Source of the DNA: Telopea speciosissima
Taxonomy: Eukaryota; Streptophyta; Magnoliopsida; Proteales; Proteaceae
DNA length: 64,000 nt
Assembly (NCBI RefSeq): GCF_018873765.1
Contig: NC_057924.1
Coordinates: 2,170,001-2,234,000, forward strand
Direction of reading: 5' to 3'
Part shown: one piece after another, positions 1-12,175 of the stretch
How the letters are laid out: every line of letters begins with the position of its first letter
How positions within the stretch are numbered: position 1 is the first letter of the stretch
Program-made: the position numbers and the translations under genes
The notes under the pieces: generated by a model
The model's input: the letters and a program-made list of their open reading frames with translations, nothing else
The model's database searches: none
What the model was told of the DNA's origin: nothing

Positions 1-97
1 CGCCATTACAGTGATTGAAAGCAAAATTAAAATCGAAACCAATCATATCTTCCATCAAGAAGTTTAATTGATCAAACCAGGACAACCCACGGATCAG

Positions 98-1027
98 TAA
101 GCCCCATTTGGATAGCAGGGAGTGGGGAATGGGCCCCACAATTAGTGGGGTGGGATAATAGAGAAAGTTAAGTGGAGGGAGAATCACTGTAGCATCCCAC
201 CCCATGTCATTTGATTGGCTAGGAAGAGTGAGGAGAGAGGGAAGGGAAAGGAGAGGGAGAGAGGGCGAACCAGAGAGGGGATGATGTGAGAGAGAGAGAG
301 TCACTGTAGCATCCTGTAACAGCAGCTGAACCACTCATCTTCGACAGAACAAAGGTTCTGTTCCCCTCAATTACAGCTCCTGAAATAAGGGTTGTATACA
401 TCTCCTTTCCACATCTCTCCTCTCACCCCCTCCCAATAATTACTCCCTTAGTTTCTTCTCTTTCCTCTCTATCTATATTTTATCCTCCGCAACCCATTGA
501 TTCACCAGCAGAACGAGGTCCTAAGCATCGACACAGATGACCAACAAGGAAGAGCTGCTGAGGGCAATCATAGAAGCAAAGCCCTTCCTTGACCCACTGG
601 CAGTTGGGGGTGGTTGTGAACTGTCAAGGGTAGCTCAAGTATGGAGTCCTTCAGCCTTCGTCTTCCCCCGCTCATCCCTTTCTATCTCTACTTTCTTGAT
701 CTCATATCACAGGCTTCCTAGTTCTGCTCGCACGGCTGCGAACGTGACCATGGACCATCTCTCCACCCTCTCTTTGCTCCACGGCTGCAAATGTGACCAT
801 TGTGCACTTTCCCTCGCCTTCCCCTAATCAGTAGGACTTTAAAAGGGAGTGGGATAGAGAAGACACAGTCCCGACATAAACCGAAAAGGATTTTCTCATG
901 AAGTGAGAAATCGCACCCATCACAACGGAACAGTTGAAATTTGGAAAACCATGAGAAAGTCTAACAACTTTCCCTCACTGTTCATTAACACTCCCATCAA
1001 AACCCCCTCTATCCAAACAGAGCCTAA
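98..1027. mobile_element. Possible non-autonomous DNA element with GTTTGGATA-type ends
   Basis: The left edge (98-116) carries ATTTGGATAG preceded by TAAGCCCC. The right edge (1009-1027) carries, inverted, CTATCCAAACAGAGCCTAA. These approximate terminal inverted repeats resemble the GGCCTGTTTGGATA ends of widespread plant DNA elements. The inside has purine-rich tracts and a repeated piece (TCACTGTAGCATCC near 184 and 300). I could not find a clean target-site duplication, so the boundaries are tentative. Confidence 0.35.
537..649 (+). other. Exon-like ORF start, unrecognised
   Basis: An ATG at 537 follows a pyrimidine-rich, leader-like stretch and opens a reading frame starting MTNKEELLRAIIEAKPFLDP. 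The first 35 or so residues look like ordinary protein. After about 643 the frame turns low-complexity and runs to a stop at 827. An AAG/GGTAGC site near 638-643 could be a splice donor. I do not recognise the family and see no second exon. Because it lies between the inverted repeats at 98 and 1027, it may be a captured gene fragment or chance. Confidence 0.15.
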
Positions 1028-1732
1028 ATTAACTGACAAAAATATCATATCAGGCGTTTACATGTCAAAACCCTAAAAGGCTTACAGAACTTCCCATTTT
1101 CTCCCTCTTTTCTTCCCTTACCAGTTCCCACTTCTCATTCCCCTCCTACTTTTGACCATCATGCAAAGTTGCAGACTTGCAGGCCCTTCTTCAATTAGAG
1201 AACCAAGTAGCCCTTCATCAATTGGAGACAGAAATTGCAGACTCCCCTTCTTGCTTCTTCACTTTGACTGTCCAACATTTGACATAACCCTCCCAGGCAC
1301 CAGCAGAAGTTTGTAATGTCTCCTTGGCTCTTAACAGTCAGCAACTTGGAGAATCTGTGTGCTGCAGACATTTCTCTGATGTTATGGTTCCTCTTTTTTA
1401 TTCCTAAAAATCTTGATTGTTGATTTGTTTGTTCAGTATTCTTGATAAAGTTGTAGGATTATTTTTTTTTGTGATCCTGATAAATAACATCCTTTCCTGG
1501 TGAAACACAGAAGAGACTGTAGAAAACCAAAATAAAGCCCATGCTCTTTTTGTTTTTGTTTGCTTATTGCTCTTGATGACTAATATTTTAACGAGTTTGC
1601 TTTTATTTAGATTTCCTTTCTTCCTCCATTGTTTCTCTTATCCAGACATTATTAGATAGATATATTCTGTTTTTGAATAAATGTTTCTGAAGTTTAAATT
1701 TAATGAACAAGTTGCGGCTGTATCTAATGCAG

Positions 1733-2310
1733 GAGCATGATCACAGCAGCCCTTGTGGTTTTAGGTATCAGAGCTAAATCTAGCCATAGATACCATGGAT
1801 CCATACGAGAGGAATCTTTTCTTTCCAAAACATCAAGCAAATGAAGACCATTTGTGAATAGTTAGTGAGCATCTTGAGGAGTGTCAATGGAAGCCGGCCA
1901 ACCGCTACCCTCACTCGAACGACTGAATGCTTCCTTCGACAAGTTGATCTCGGTCATTGAACAATGGATGGAAGAGAAAGAACAAAGAAGATGATCCAAT
2001 GGTTGAAGATCAAGTTGAAGAAGTAAACAACACCCGATCGAGATTAATGAGATTAAAGAAAATATTCCAAATTGAAGATGCTTGATTTGACTTTGTTCCT
2101 TTGGAGATTATAGACGTTGAATTCATTCTTCCTCCACAAATTGTGGGGTTGGGATCATCTCCTATTCCTTATTTTTATTAAAAGTGCTAGATCACCATCA
2201 AGTCAAAGCAAGTGTCTGACGATGCCGATTGAGTGGTGATGATCCTTCCATTCTAAAAACTCAAGGGCGAGTATTTTCACACAAGGAGGGAATAATATAG
2301 GGACATGATC
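1733..2310 (+). mobile_element. Degenerate LTR-retrotransposon remnant
   Basis: A GATCA.AGCAG.CCTTG.GGTTTTAG block occurs twice, near 1738 and 2307. The first copy is followed by GGTATCAGAGCTAAATC, like the initiator-tRNA primer site and start of an LTR-element interior, and then by ATGGATCC. The second follows CTCAAGGGCGAGT and AAGGAGGGAA, like the 3' polypurine end of such elements. Only about 570 bp of interior remain, with no gag or pol frame. I infer an internally deleted remnant, possibly gypsy-type, with LTR sequence continuing to about 2.6 kb. Confidence 0.4.
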
Positions 2311-4138
2311 AGAGCAGTCCTTGCGGTTTTAGTTTAGGTGAGTTAGGTTCAGTTACTGGTCCAACCCTGACGGGTAGTTCAAATTCTAGTTCACCTAAAC
2401 TTATCAAAATGGTAGGGCCCAATTGAGAATCTTTTTCAACAGCTTGCGGCTTCATAATTTCCAGATTTTCTGGAATCTTATCTCTGGCAATCATGGGCTA
2501 GTTTTTAGGAGTATAATTACTTTATTTTAATTCTAGTTATTTGTTAAGATAGGATGGGAAAGTTATATGTGAATCTAATGTGATGGAAGAAAGAACAAAT
2601 AGAAATTAAACATCTGGGTTTCACACCACAAGATGGTTCGATTTGATCAAACACCAACCTACCTTGATCGCAGTCATCGCACACAAGGGGTTCCTTGATC
2701 AAACACAAGGGATCTTCAGTGGAGAAGAATAGCAACAACAATAGCCTTTTCATTAATCAAATTCGTGTACAATGCTGACCTCTCGTACAAACTTATATAG
2801 AAGACTCAAAAATAAACTCCTACACTAAAAAGGAAAGGCCTAACCCAATCCTTAAAATAATGTAACCTAAATTGACTAGGAGAGTAAAATAATAAAGGAA
2901 ACAGACTCAAAACATGACTGGACTTATAAAATCCTAATACAGCCCAACTGAAACACTTAATAACAATTTACTTGCAACTTAAATTGAACCACATAGAACC
3001 GGTTCAATTAGACAACCCAAAACAACTTAAAAAATAAACTAAGTATAAGAAAGTAAGTCCTAATAAAAGCAATCCTGTATGCAGTCTTAATACTAATAGT
3101 TTAGGCTTCATTAAAGTGGCATATTACATTGAAAACCCATCACTTTTGGTGATGTATTTGCATCAGAATTCTATCTTAGCCCACGCAAGAGGTTTCCTTC
3201 AGGGTTAGTTCCTTTATTGATTGAGTCAATTTAGGAATGCCACCTCATCCCAGTCAGTGGGGAGGTTTAGGAGTGTTTTTTTGTTTTTGTTTACAATTTC
3301 CAGCCCAAAAGGAGATGGTTGCCAATACAAGGTAACAAGGGGGATTAATTGGTTGAATCTGAGTTTCAAATTTGGTCAAGTTGCCTATCCAGACCATCCA
3401 CTGTCCATGGTTCGAAATCTCGGTTGAAACCACCGAAACTCGCAAAATATTTCGGTTTCTATAAAAGTCTAAACAAAACTGGGTGCGACTCAGAAAGAAT
3501 GAAGGGTTTCGACCGAAATAGTATTACGAAATTAAGTGAATCAGGAATCAGGAATCAGGAATCAGGATTGAATATAGGATTACACAACTTACACATTTTC
3601 CCATCAGGTAAAGGGTAAGGATAAAGGAGTTTCTTACCCTTACCCTGATGCAGTTGCATCAGACTATGATCCCAAATGGAGGCATAGACTCAAGCTTAGG
3701 AATCCTGCAAGCTAGGAGTTTTAAGGGTCAAGGCCAAATCAAACCTTATTCTCCCCGTTTGTAGCCCTACCTTTGAAACTATGTACTTTACACAACACCC
3801 CCCCCCTCCAAAAAAAAAACTAGAAAGCTAATATTTACACACACGCCCAACCTTAGGTAGCACCCCTTAGCCACGCCTGACCATTGCTTAGGCTTGCCTT
3901 GTCACCATGACAAATATGGTCACACTGAAAAGGGAGCAAAAAAGTAAATCCCCCCCTCCCCTTTACAGTGTTTGAAGAGCATTTTCATGAGAAAAATACC
4001 CTTGTCTTTAAAATTACAGACAGAGTTATTTTAATAAATGGGAGCTGTACCTTCATGTATTTATCTTAATGTGTTTTTGGTAACAAATATCTTAATGTGT
4101 TAATACCACTACATAACCAACTAAACTCATTCAACTAT
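2311..4138. other. Intergenic, repeat-derived; no gene seen
   Basis: No supported gene. The stretch includes a short tandem repeat of TCAGGAA units (about 3539-3568), C- and A-homopolymers around 3800-3830, and a TTTCGGTTTC/CGAAACC inverted-repeat patch near 3410-3470 that resembles dispersed repeats elsewhere in the window. The part at 2560-2830 reads like LTR sequence on the minus strand but has no partner. Confidence 0.5.
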
Positions 4139-4147
4139 ATATTTTTA

Positions 4148-4344
4148 CGGAAAGAGATCGCTGCCTGGACCTCTAGAGCCTGCACAAGCGCGCTGGCCAA
4201 TGGGAGTGTACGTGCAAGCATCACCCTGGGTAGGATTTTTGCCATTCCATGGGAGCAGCATGGTACTTCTGCACGCTTCTGTGCCTAGGCGCAAGAGCCA
4301 CGTGAGCCACGTGAGCCACATGATCAGGTAACGTTATTTTCCCC
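4148..4344. mobile_element. Mutator-type MITE (197 bp) with 9-bp TSD
   Basis: The element is flanked by the perfect 9-bp direct repeat ATATTTTTA (4139-4147 and 4345-4353). The left end CGGAAAGAGATCGCTGCCTGG is imperfectly inverted at the right end (GTAACGTTATTTTCCCC). A 9-bp duplication with GGAAA.. ends is characteristic of Mutator-like non-autonomous elements. The short ORF crossing it is not a gene. Confidence 0.65.
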
Positions 4345-5137
4345 ATATTTTTATCTTACACTAATAGCCCTAGATTTAGAAACCCAAAGTTGGTCCCAAT
4401 CACGAAATGTGCATAAATTTATTAATAGGAGGCTTGTGTGGGGTTAGAAATAAACTATAAGAACATAGAAAGCCTAAGTCTTTTAGAGCACAGATTCACT
4501 TAAATATATGATTTTCTATCCGCAAAACAATACAAAAAAAACTTAGTCACACATACATATACTTAAATAACCAGGTATCTTCCAGAATACTTATGCAAAA
4601 TTATTTTCTCGATATCCCATAAGAAATTTATATAAAATATTTGAAAATAAGCACCAGGCACCTAGCCAGATTTTTAAGACTTGTGTTGATTGTTGATGTC
4701 ATTTTATTGCCCACAGTCGGCAGCTTTGTTTTTTTACACTACTGATATTCACTCAGATTCATATTCTGTACACCACCTGTTCAGTAGAAATGCTTCACTA
4801 ATTTAGCTTTAGCCACCCAATCAGGCCAGGTCCCTCAACCTTAATTTTCATTGGTCTCCTGCCACATCTTCTGTAAACAGTCAAGACTCCAAATCAAGCT
4901 AGGCTGCTCTATATCCCACTGACAACTAGTAGAATGACAACAGCTTGGAGAACAGAAAAATCATTTGATACATTATGTAGTTTGGTATAAATCAATAAGC
5001 TCCAGAAAATTTGCAATTCAAAAAATTATAATCTAGATAGAAAGAAAAGCAACTACTCACAACAAGTTCTGGAGTCAAATGTAAAACCTCTATTGAAACA
5101 AGTTAATAAAATGCGACTTTAACATTTTTCAGATCAC
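4345..5137. other. Downstream of the DEK fragment; no coding exon recognised
   Basis: This is where the remaining exons of the DEK-type gene would be expected on the minus strand. I see no segment matching its middle or C-terminal domain, only A/T-rich sequence. Confidence 0.45.
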
Positions 5138-7207
5138 CTTTCCCCTCCGCCCAAAAAGGATCGTGTAAAGTGACTTGAATGCTTCATCTGTCTTCTTCCT
5201 TGATAACTCGTATGCCACTGGAAAAAAATACAAAGAATCAAAGCCCAGAAATGTGACAAACTGAAGAATAGATCTCAACTACTCTATTAATCCACAGACC
5301 TATCAAAGTTAGAATGTTAAAAACAATTAACAAATAACTCAAGAATAATTAAGTGAATTTCCCATCATTCTAAGCAACCACATGACCAAACCAAGTTAAA
5401 CAACCTAACAAAGGAAACATTATAATAGAGTTGCACAAACTGACTGATTAAAAAATTGTCACACTGTTATAGCCTATGGAACATGAACCTGGGAGTTTAA
5501 ATTTTGTTTAAGCACTTGAATTACTTAATAGAAGTCAAATATAAACATAGAATCACTACTGGGATAAATTAGTAACTTTAAATGCAGTCATGAGACATAA
5601 ATCAACCCCATTGACATTATACATAGCAGCACTGACAGAAAATAACACTGAGATATGGGTTGCAAATATCATTTGATTTTTAGGATTGCTGCGCCTCTAG
5701 ATCGGTAACAGTCAAAGAATTTCAACTGGACAAACAAATCAGTTGCTACATCTAAATGCTGAATAACAAAGCTAGTTTCTCAAGGAATCCACAGATATTA
5801 TGTTGGAAATAGAACTGTCACACTGTGATTGGGGATTTAGACTACTACCAGAAACTGGTACCAACTTTAGTATTTCAGCTGTAGGAACAATTCATTGCTG
5901 CAGCTCAATTTATTTTTCTCCAAGTCTATTGATAATTTGATATCACATAATTTATTTTATTTGGGAGGATAATCTTTTATTTGTATTTTGATTATTTTAG
6001 TAAGTTGGATAGGTAGGAAGATTTTAGAGTTGTTCTTGGTTAGTAGAGCTGTTTCCTTATTGGAGTCCTTTTTCCTTTTCATACTTATATAATTGTAGTC
6101 CAAGGATTTAGACTATATGGAATGTAGTCATGCATGATTGCATGACTAAGAACAACAAAGGAAGCATTTCGGTCCCTTTCGTAACAAAGACCAGTTAGTT
6201 GTATTCCAAACTAATATTCTCCTATCCAAAGAGTCAACAAGAGTTGTAACAGAAAAGGAAAGGAAACAGAAATAAGTTTCCTTGTAGATGGAAAACACAG
6301 AGATAAGATTAAAATATGAATTGCTTGGTCAATCATTATCAAGACAACTGCAATAGCAAAATAAAGTACAAAAAATTCTACCATACCATTAGGTATTTCC
6401 TTGAGTGGGGTACCAAGGCCCTGCAATTTATAAGGTCAAACAACAACTGACATCAGTTACAAGGCATGAAGAAGTGAAGAAATAACATCAGAAAAATCAA
6501 GAACACCACACCTTTTCAATGTGAAAATCCTTTGCTGGTTCTTTCTCAACAGAAACCACCAACCTCTCAACAGTCTTTCGCTCCCGCACAGGTCGATCAA
6601 GAAAGGAGGCTGTGGGAGTATTTGTTGCTTTAACATTTGTTTCATCCACTTTGTTTTTCTTAGCCACCTCCTTCCCCCCAACATTTGACCCCTTAGCACG
6701 CTTGTTGTATCGCTTTTCTCCTTTAATCTCCTCCACTTTCACCGTTTTTTCCTTGTTATCTACAGCATTCTCAATGTTTTCTTTGCACTCCTTCTCTTCC
6801 TTTTCTTCAGCAGTCACAATGTTTTCATTGTTGTCCTTCTCTTCCGCATTCTCAACAATTTCCTTGCTCTCCTTTTCTTCCTTTGTTTCAGTTACTTCAT
6901 CCATTTTGACATCGTCCAGTTCTTGTTCTTCTCTTTCTTTTTCCTGTTTGTTCTCTTCGTCCTCCAATTTTTGGTCTTCATCCTTTCCCACAGCCTCGTT
7001 CTTCTCATTTTCTTTACTATCTTCATCCATTTCCTTAACTCCAGTTGTGTCCCCTTTGTTTACTGTTACAGCTTCCTCCTTTACAGTTTCAGCTTCACCA
7101 GTACCTGCCGGGAGGCCAGAATCCTCAAGCGGGCAAGTTCCATTTGCAGTACCCATTCCATTTGCAGTACCCACAACAACTTTGGTCTCCGTCTCTGCCT
7201 CTGCCAT
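5138..7207 (-). CDS. DEK-domain chromatin-associated protein, N-terminal part only
   Basis: Three minus-strand exons join in frame: 7207-6512 (232 codons, phase 0), 6420-6387 and 5217-5138, each with GT..AG borders. Exon 1 starts at an ATG reading MAEAETETK. It encodes a very acidic, Lys/Glu-rich region (residues about 50-190) and then DRPVRERKTVERLV, a signature of plant DEK proteins. Exons 2 and 3 continue GLGTPLKEIPN and VAYELSRKK...LYTILFGRRGK, the conserved SAP-like DEK segment. Plant DEKs are nuclear, bind histones/DNA and topoisomerase and affect chromatin compaction. Family members usually run to 500 residues or more; here coding stops being recognisable after about 270. A splice acceptor at 7214 (CACTGCAG) and a donor-like site at 7847 (ACA/GTAAGC) suggest a 5' UTR intron. 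It may be a truncated copy, or the last exons may be beyond recognition. Family call firm, completeness uncertain. Confidence 0.75.
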
Positions 7208-8304
7208 TGCTAACCTGCAGTGGCAAGCAAAAGTTCCAGACCAACGATGAGTAGAGGATAACACTTTGCTTCATATTCTTGTTTAATTTTGAAGTTATAT
7301 GATCGGCAATTGAAATGGTCACCTACAACCAGCTGTATAAATAGCATCTTCTACTTAAAAAGCTAGACAACAAAAAGTGAGGAAGAAACAGTATCACTAA
7401 ACAGGAAGAGGGGTAGAGCGAGCATTAGAGCAATTAGTAAATATTCTGCGAGCGCTAAATGTCCTGGAACGAAATTGCCGCATCAAAATCACTTTTTGAT
7501 CCCGAAAAGGATGGAAATTTCACATGAATAGCATCTAGCAGCAAAAATAGAAAATGCTAGCTTTTAAGAAAGAAGGTAGTGACTTCATAACTATCATAGA
7601 ACCAAGTATGGCTTGGTGGCCAAAGAATTTAGTGAGAAAATTCAAGTCATAACACTGAACAGAACTATTAATTCAGTGAGAGGTGAGAGGATACAAATTA
7701 AACACAAAAATTAGTAATAACTACCGTAACCCTAAGCGAATCAAACCGACTTCTGCAGCGAGAGCACCTTTTGAGAAGATAAATACGAAGAACACCACAC
7801 AGAAAGATCACTAATTGAGAAACCATAAATTAAGCAATGAAGCTTACTGTGGATTTCAACGCGCGAAATGATTCAAAAGAAGTTGATTTTCGCGGGAATC
7901 CTACTTAATTCTCCTTTCTTCTTCTGCTTCTGCGTCTTCCTCCTTTGTTCCTCCTCTTCTATTTCTTTTTCCCTCCTCGACCTGAACCGAAACGAGATGT
8001 TCCGTTTGGCGTTTATTTGCGGACTTCAAGTCCGGATTTTAAAAACAGTTAAATCGCCATGTCGGGTGAGTGAGACACGAATGAAGTTCCGAAAACGGTA
8101 TCAAGTATGAACTGCGTCTGCGTGTCTTAGTTTTGCGACGGACGGTTCAGATGTTTCCACGTCAGATCACAGTCAATTTCCGCCAGAGATCAACATTCAA
8201 ATTTTTGGTAAGAACTAAGAACTAAGAAAAACGAAAATAAAATTCAAACTCGGAAAATGCCGGCTTGACATCGTTTGATATTCGTTTTTTAGTCTTGTAT
8301 TCCA

Positions 8305-8440
8305 GCACCAGCGTGCGGCCAATTAGGGAGCACACAAGGGCATCAATGTCGATGGAATTTTTTATTTTATGGGGGGATTGAATGGTAATTTTGCACTCTT
8401 GTATCTGGACACAGAAGGTACGCAACCAAACGATGTTTTT
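8305..8440. mobile_element. Partial copy of the GGGAAAAAGAATGTTGTC MITE family
   Basis: The order of blocks (GGCCAATTAGGGAGCAC, AAGGGCATCAATGTCGATGG, ATTTTATGGGGGGATTGAATGG, GGTAATTTTGCACTC, TGTATCTGGACACAG) matches, with divergence, the elements at 15924-16234 and 21888-22072. The ends are too decayed to define. Confidence 0.45.
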
Positions 8441-8459
8441 TTCTTGACAAACTTTGTAT

Positions 8460-8889
8460 CAAGGGTGTCAATGGATTGCTTTAGTCTGGTTTTCAATCGG
8501 GCTGAATTGGTTTTGGTTTAGTATTAGACCAAATCAAAACCAATCTGTTATGACAAAGTTCGATTTAACCAGTTTCAGCCGGTTTGATCTGTATCAGGTT
8601 GACTTAACGTGCTCTTATCAATCCATTATCATTTTGTTATCTGTTTAGTTTCGTTTTTCCTATACATACATAACAAATAATGGGAAAACATGTTTTCTTT
8701 ATAATGTTCTTCAATTTGTACCAATTTTTTATTGGGTTTTTCGATTTCTTACGATTCAGTCTGATTCGATTTTCTACAGGTTTCATGAAACGCACAAACT
8801 GAAACCAAAACAATAAAGGGTTCATTTCGGTCTAAATTTCGATCACTTCAATCATCCATCCGGTTCAGGCTGGAAATTGATACCCCTAC
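8460..8889. mobile_element. Element with (A)GGGTGTCAA inverted ends
   Basis: It begins CAAGGGTGTCAAT and ends ATTGATACCCCT, an inverted pair. The inside is a degenerate mixture of GGTTTTGGTT, CGGTTTGAT and related short motifs. Similar ends recur at 13559, 26300, 48670, 57233 and 57813. No clear target-site duplication. Confidence 0.5.
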
Positions 8890-8919
8890 TAGTAGTACAC
8901 ACCCTCTCCCACACTCTCT

Positions 8920-9091
8920 TCGATTAATTATCACCTCCAATTCGTTGCCCGTTTCAATTTCCTCCAATTCCTCACATAGGAGCGGAAATGACCACCCTAC
9001 CCCACCTTGGGCAGTGTGTTCAGGCAGGGGGTAGGGTGGTCATTTTCACTCCTATATGAGGAATTGAAGGAATTGGAGGGGATAACGATTC
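8920..9091. mobile_element. Hairpin MITE with long inverted arms
   Basis: The two halves are near-complete inverted repeats: CAATTCCTCACATAGGAG..GAAATGACCACCCTACC on the left mirrors the sequence ending CTATATGAGGAATTG on the right. The loop near 9005-9030 contains GGGCAGTGTGTTCAGGCAGG. Flanking CACTCTCT (8912-8919 and 9092-9099) may be the target-site duplication. The element near 12455 has the same arms and loop. Confidence 0.6.
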
Positions 9092-9099
9092 CACTCTCT

Positions 9100-11928
9100 C
9101 CTCCCTCATAATCTTTGGTACTCCCTCTCCTCCCTGACCATATAAATCCTTCTGTATATGAATTGTAAGGCTTTCCCTCTTGGGTGTCTATTGGCTTGAC
9201 ATAGGAGATGTCAATACATGTAAGTATCATGTAGATCTCTCCCCTAAGTTCATTTGTAAGTTCTATCTAATCTTCAACCCAATGAAAGATTCCAAAAAAG
9301 GGGAAAAAAAAAGGCCAAAATATAGGCACTAGTGCGAATACAAAGGTTTTCAAGTATGAAAATAACCACTTATGGAGAAATGATAAAGGTTAGGATCAAT
9401 TCCAAATCTCTCCAATCTGTCAATGGAAATCATGCATAGGTGAACTTACTTCTGGTTGTTCTACTACTTACGAAAAGCATATTCATTGGTTTGGTCTTAT
9501 TCATACATTATAAAATTAATATTAATTCTTCTTAATTTTTTCTTATTTTGGAATGACACTAATATTATTCTTGTTGAAAACTTTTAAACAATTTTGACCA
9601 TATCACCAAGAAGGTTTAAATACATTTGATCATACTTCATACGATACAAAATGACAAATTAAGCTACCCCTAATGTTGTTCCTTTTGTAGGAAATACTTT
9701 ATTATTAAAAATAGGTAATCTAAGTGACATCTTTATAGGTGTATTTAGAATCTGGCATTTTCTTTTGATTGTCCTTAGCCTTATTCCTAAAAGTTCTTTA
9801 AATTAGGGGTTAAAAAAACGGCATCATTATGTCAGTATGAGAAGATGTCATTGTTTTGCATGTTTTTCGAATATACTACATGTGAAATGACAGTGACAAA
9901 TGTAAAGGATTTTGTGTGGGCGTGCAAGGGTGGTCTACGATCAGGCTTCCTGGTCTAAAAGTCTATATGCTATATTTACTCTTATTGAAAAAAATATTAT
10001 ATTAAAAAGATCAAAAAAGTAAGATTACAAATTACCTAAACACCTTAAAGAATATCTTATATATGAAAGCTTTAAAAGCATTTGTCGATACCCTAGTATT
10101 TTTAACATGTTTGTTCATTTATTGTTATTTTCCATATTATGTATGGATGCTTTTTGTAGAACCATCCAAGAAAGGGTGGAAACTATTGGTTCAAATTCAT
10201 CATTTAATTTCAATTGATTTCTTGTTGGCCACATGGGAGAGAGTTTTCCTCTAAAGGCAATATATTATGGAATTTTCTTCCTTCTCTTGTTAGATTATAT
10301 ATGTGAAAACAGAGGAATCAAAGGATTTTTTTTTAGGGAAAAAATAAGTCTTTTTATTCCAAATATATAAAAACTAAAGGTTTCTTACTAAGAGATTGGG
10401 CATTGGCTTTAGAGGAGGAGAAATGTTGCAAAGAGCTCAAACTCTTTAGCTCAAGCCTTTGACTGTAAATCTCCACACTCTCTTAAGTTAAATTAGCCCT
10501 CTTTTTGTTCGAGCTCTTTGCAACATTTCTCTTGGAGGAGTACAAAGGTCTCTAGGCAATATTTGGTTTCAAGGTTGAAGATGTATGAAAAATAAAAGTT
10601 GCAGGTTTTTCTGCAATGGTTTTTTTGAGGGGGAGGTGCTCTATTTATTATACTGAGGCTATTGTCCTACAATTCCTGCTATGGCTTTCTGATTGATTTC
10701 AAGGTAGATCTCTTGTGGTAATAAATATAACACAAAAGCAATATAAGACTCGTTTCTTTTGTAGCAATGTCTACCAATTGAAGGAGTGTATATGAAATTT
10801 GAATTAGCCACACATGAATTTATTTGGAATCTGCAACATTTCGAATGGGTTGAGTTGTGTCAAATGATCACTAGTTCTCCGTAAGTTGGTAGAAGCCCCC
10901 AATGGTGCAATCAAGTTTGCTTGTCAATCAACCCCAAGATAAAACAACCCTAATTTGAGATGCTAATTGTGATGCACTTCACTTACTAGGCCAATTAAGG
11001 GCACTAAGAGTTGTACTCAACACTTACAAAACTATAAGAAACAGAGAAGGGTGGAAGAGTGCTAGAAAATGGTGAGAAGGAGAAGGAAAAAGTTTTCAAT
11101 GAATGGGGGTAACCCACCCTCTATTTATAGAGGCAAAGATCCCCACAAAGTGTCTCTTCATAAGAGGTGTGTCCCCTAAATGTTTTCTCTCTCATTTTGG
11201 AAAATGAACTTAAGGTACTTTTGAGTCTATTTGTGACTTATATTTTTGGATCATAGGAGAGAAGAGATACTTCTCTTCAAGGAAGTAAGGAACCATACAT
11301 TTGTACTCCCATACATTAGCTATTCATTTCACTCATTCATGAGCCACGTGTGACTAAAAAGTTGTTCCTATCCTTGCTTTTTTAAAACGATCAAGGATTC
11401 AAACTTCAAACCTCAAAGACAATGAACATGCAAAAAAAGAAAGTTTTAAACACATTTTGAACTTCAAGGACACATAAATAAAAACGAGAATGGATCATGC
11501 AGGTGAACGTACATTTGAGAGGTAACCATCTGTTCGATTTATTTTCATAAATATCCCTCCTCTCCTTGTAAATGGCAAAAAATGGACAAGTGGATCTGCA
11601 CATATGTGTAGAGGAATCGAATTGAATAAAAACATCTTCATAATTTAAATTTGACATTTACTTATGGGATGGGGTTTCCTACACTACCCGTGTACAGTTT
11701 CAAGCGAATGAGGGAACCCCTTTTGGAATCTGACAAAAAAAGGAAGGGTATTTATGACATATTAGCCCCTCAAATGAAGAGTGATATATGAAAAGGTGGG
11801 CAATTTCATTTCTAAACTTAAAAAAACAAAAAAGCCAAACTATTTACAAAGGCCTATCCGGGCTTCAAATGTCAAGCCTAGGCCTGAGTCCATATCCATC
11901 TCGGGTTCAGCCTTTTGATGAGCAGCGA
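9100..11928. other. Intergenic; no gene seen
   Basis: A/T-rich sequence with only short, composition-driven ORFs. The 63-codon frame at 10063-10254 has no recognisable motif. An imperfect inverted pair (AGAGGAGGAGAAATGTTGCAAAGAGCTC near 10412 against GAGCTCTTTGCAACATTTCTC near 10510) would fold into a stem-loop and is probably another small element. Confidence 0.5.
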
Positions 11929-11938
11929 GAGAATACTT

Positions 11939-12097
11939 GGACCTTTATCGCCCCCATTACTACTAGGGGTGTTGTGCACATCGTGCGGCGCAACACCGCC
12001 CATGTGTGCACGGTGGGGCCCACTATGTACACATGGGCGGTGCTGCACCGCACGATGCGCACAGCACCCCCAGTAGTACTGGGGGCCATAATTTTTC
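11939..12097. mobile_element. Hairpin MITE (159 bp), 10-bp TSD
   Basis: The flanks carry the perfect direct repeat GAGAATACTT (11929-11938 and 12098-12107). Inside, long GC-rich inverted arms (CATCGTGCGG.GCA.CACCGCCCATGTGT and its mirror) nearly fill the element. The outer ends read GGACCTTTATCGCCCCC and, inverted, GAAAAATTATGGCCCCC. The duplication length fits a Mutator-type element. The 80-110 codon ORFs on both strands here are artefacts of the palindrome. Confidence 0.7.
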
Positions 12098-12175
12098 GAG
12101 AATACTTTAAGCCGTAACTCGTAAGGGTTGGAACCCAAGGGCGGTCAGTCCCTTGATGCAAGCTTTACAGGAAAT

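Noticed and set aside
6612-7250. 212-codon plus-strand ORF rich in Ser/Phe
   Set aside because: It is the antisense shadow of the Glu/Lys-rich DEK exon; the minus strand has recognisable family motifs and splice sites.
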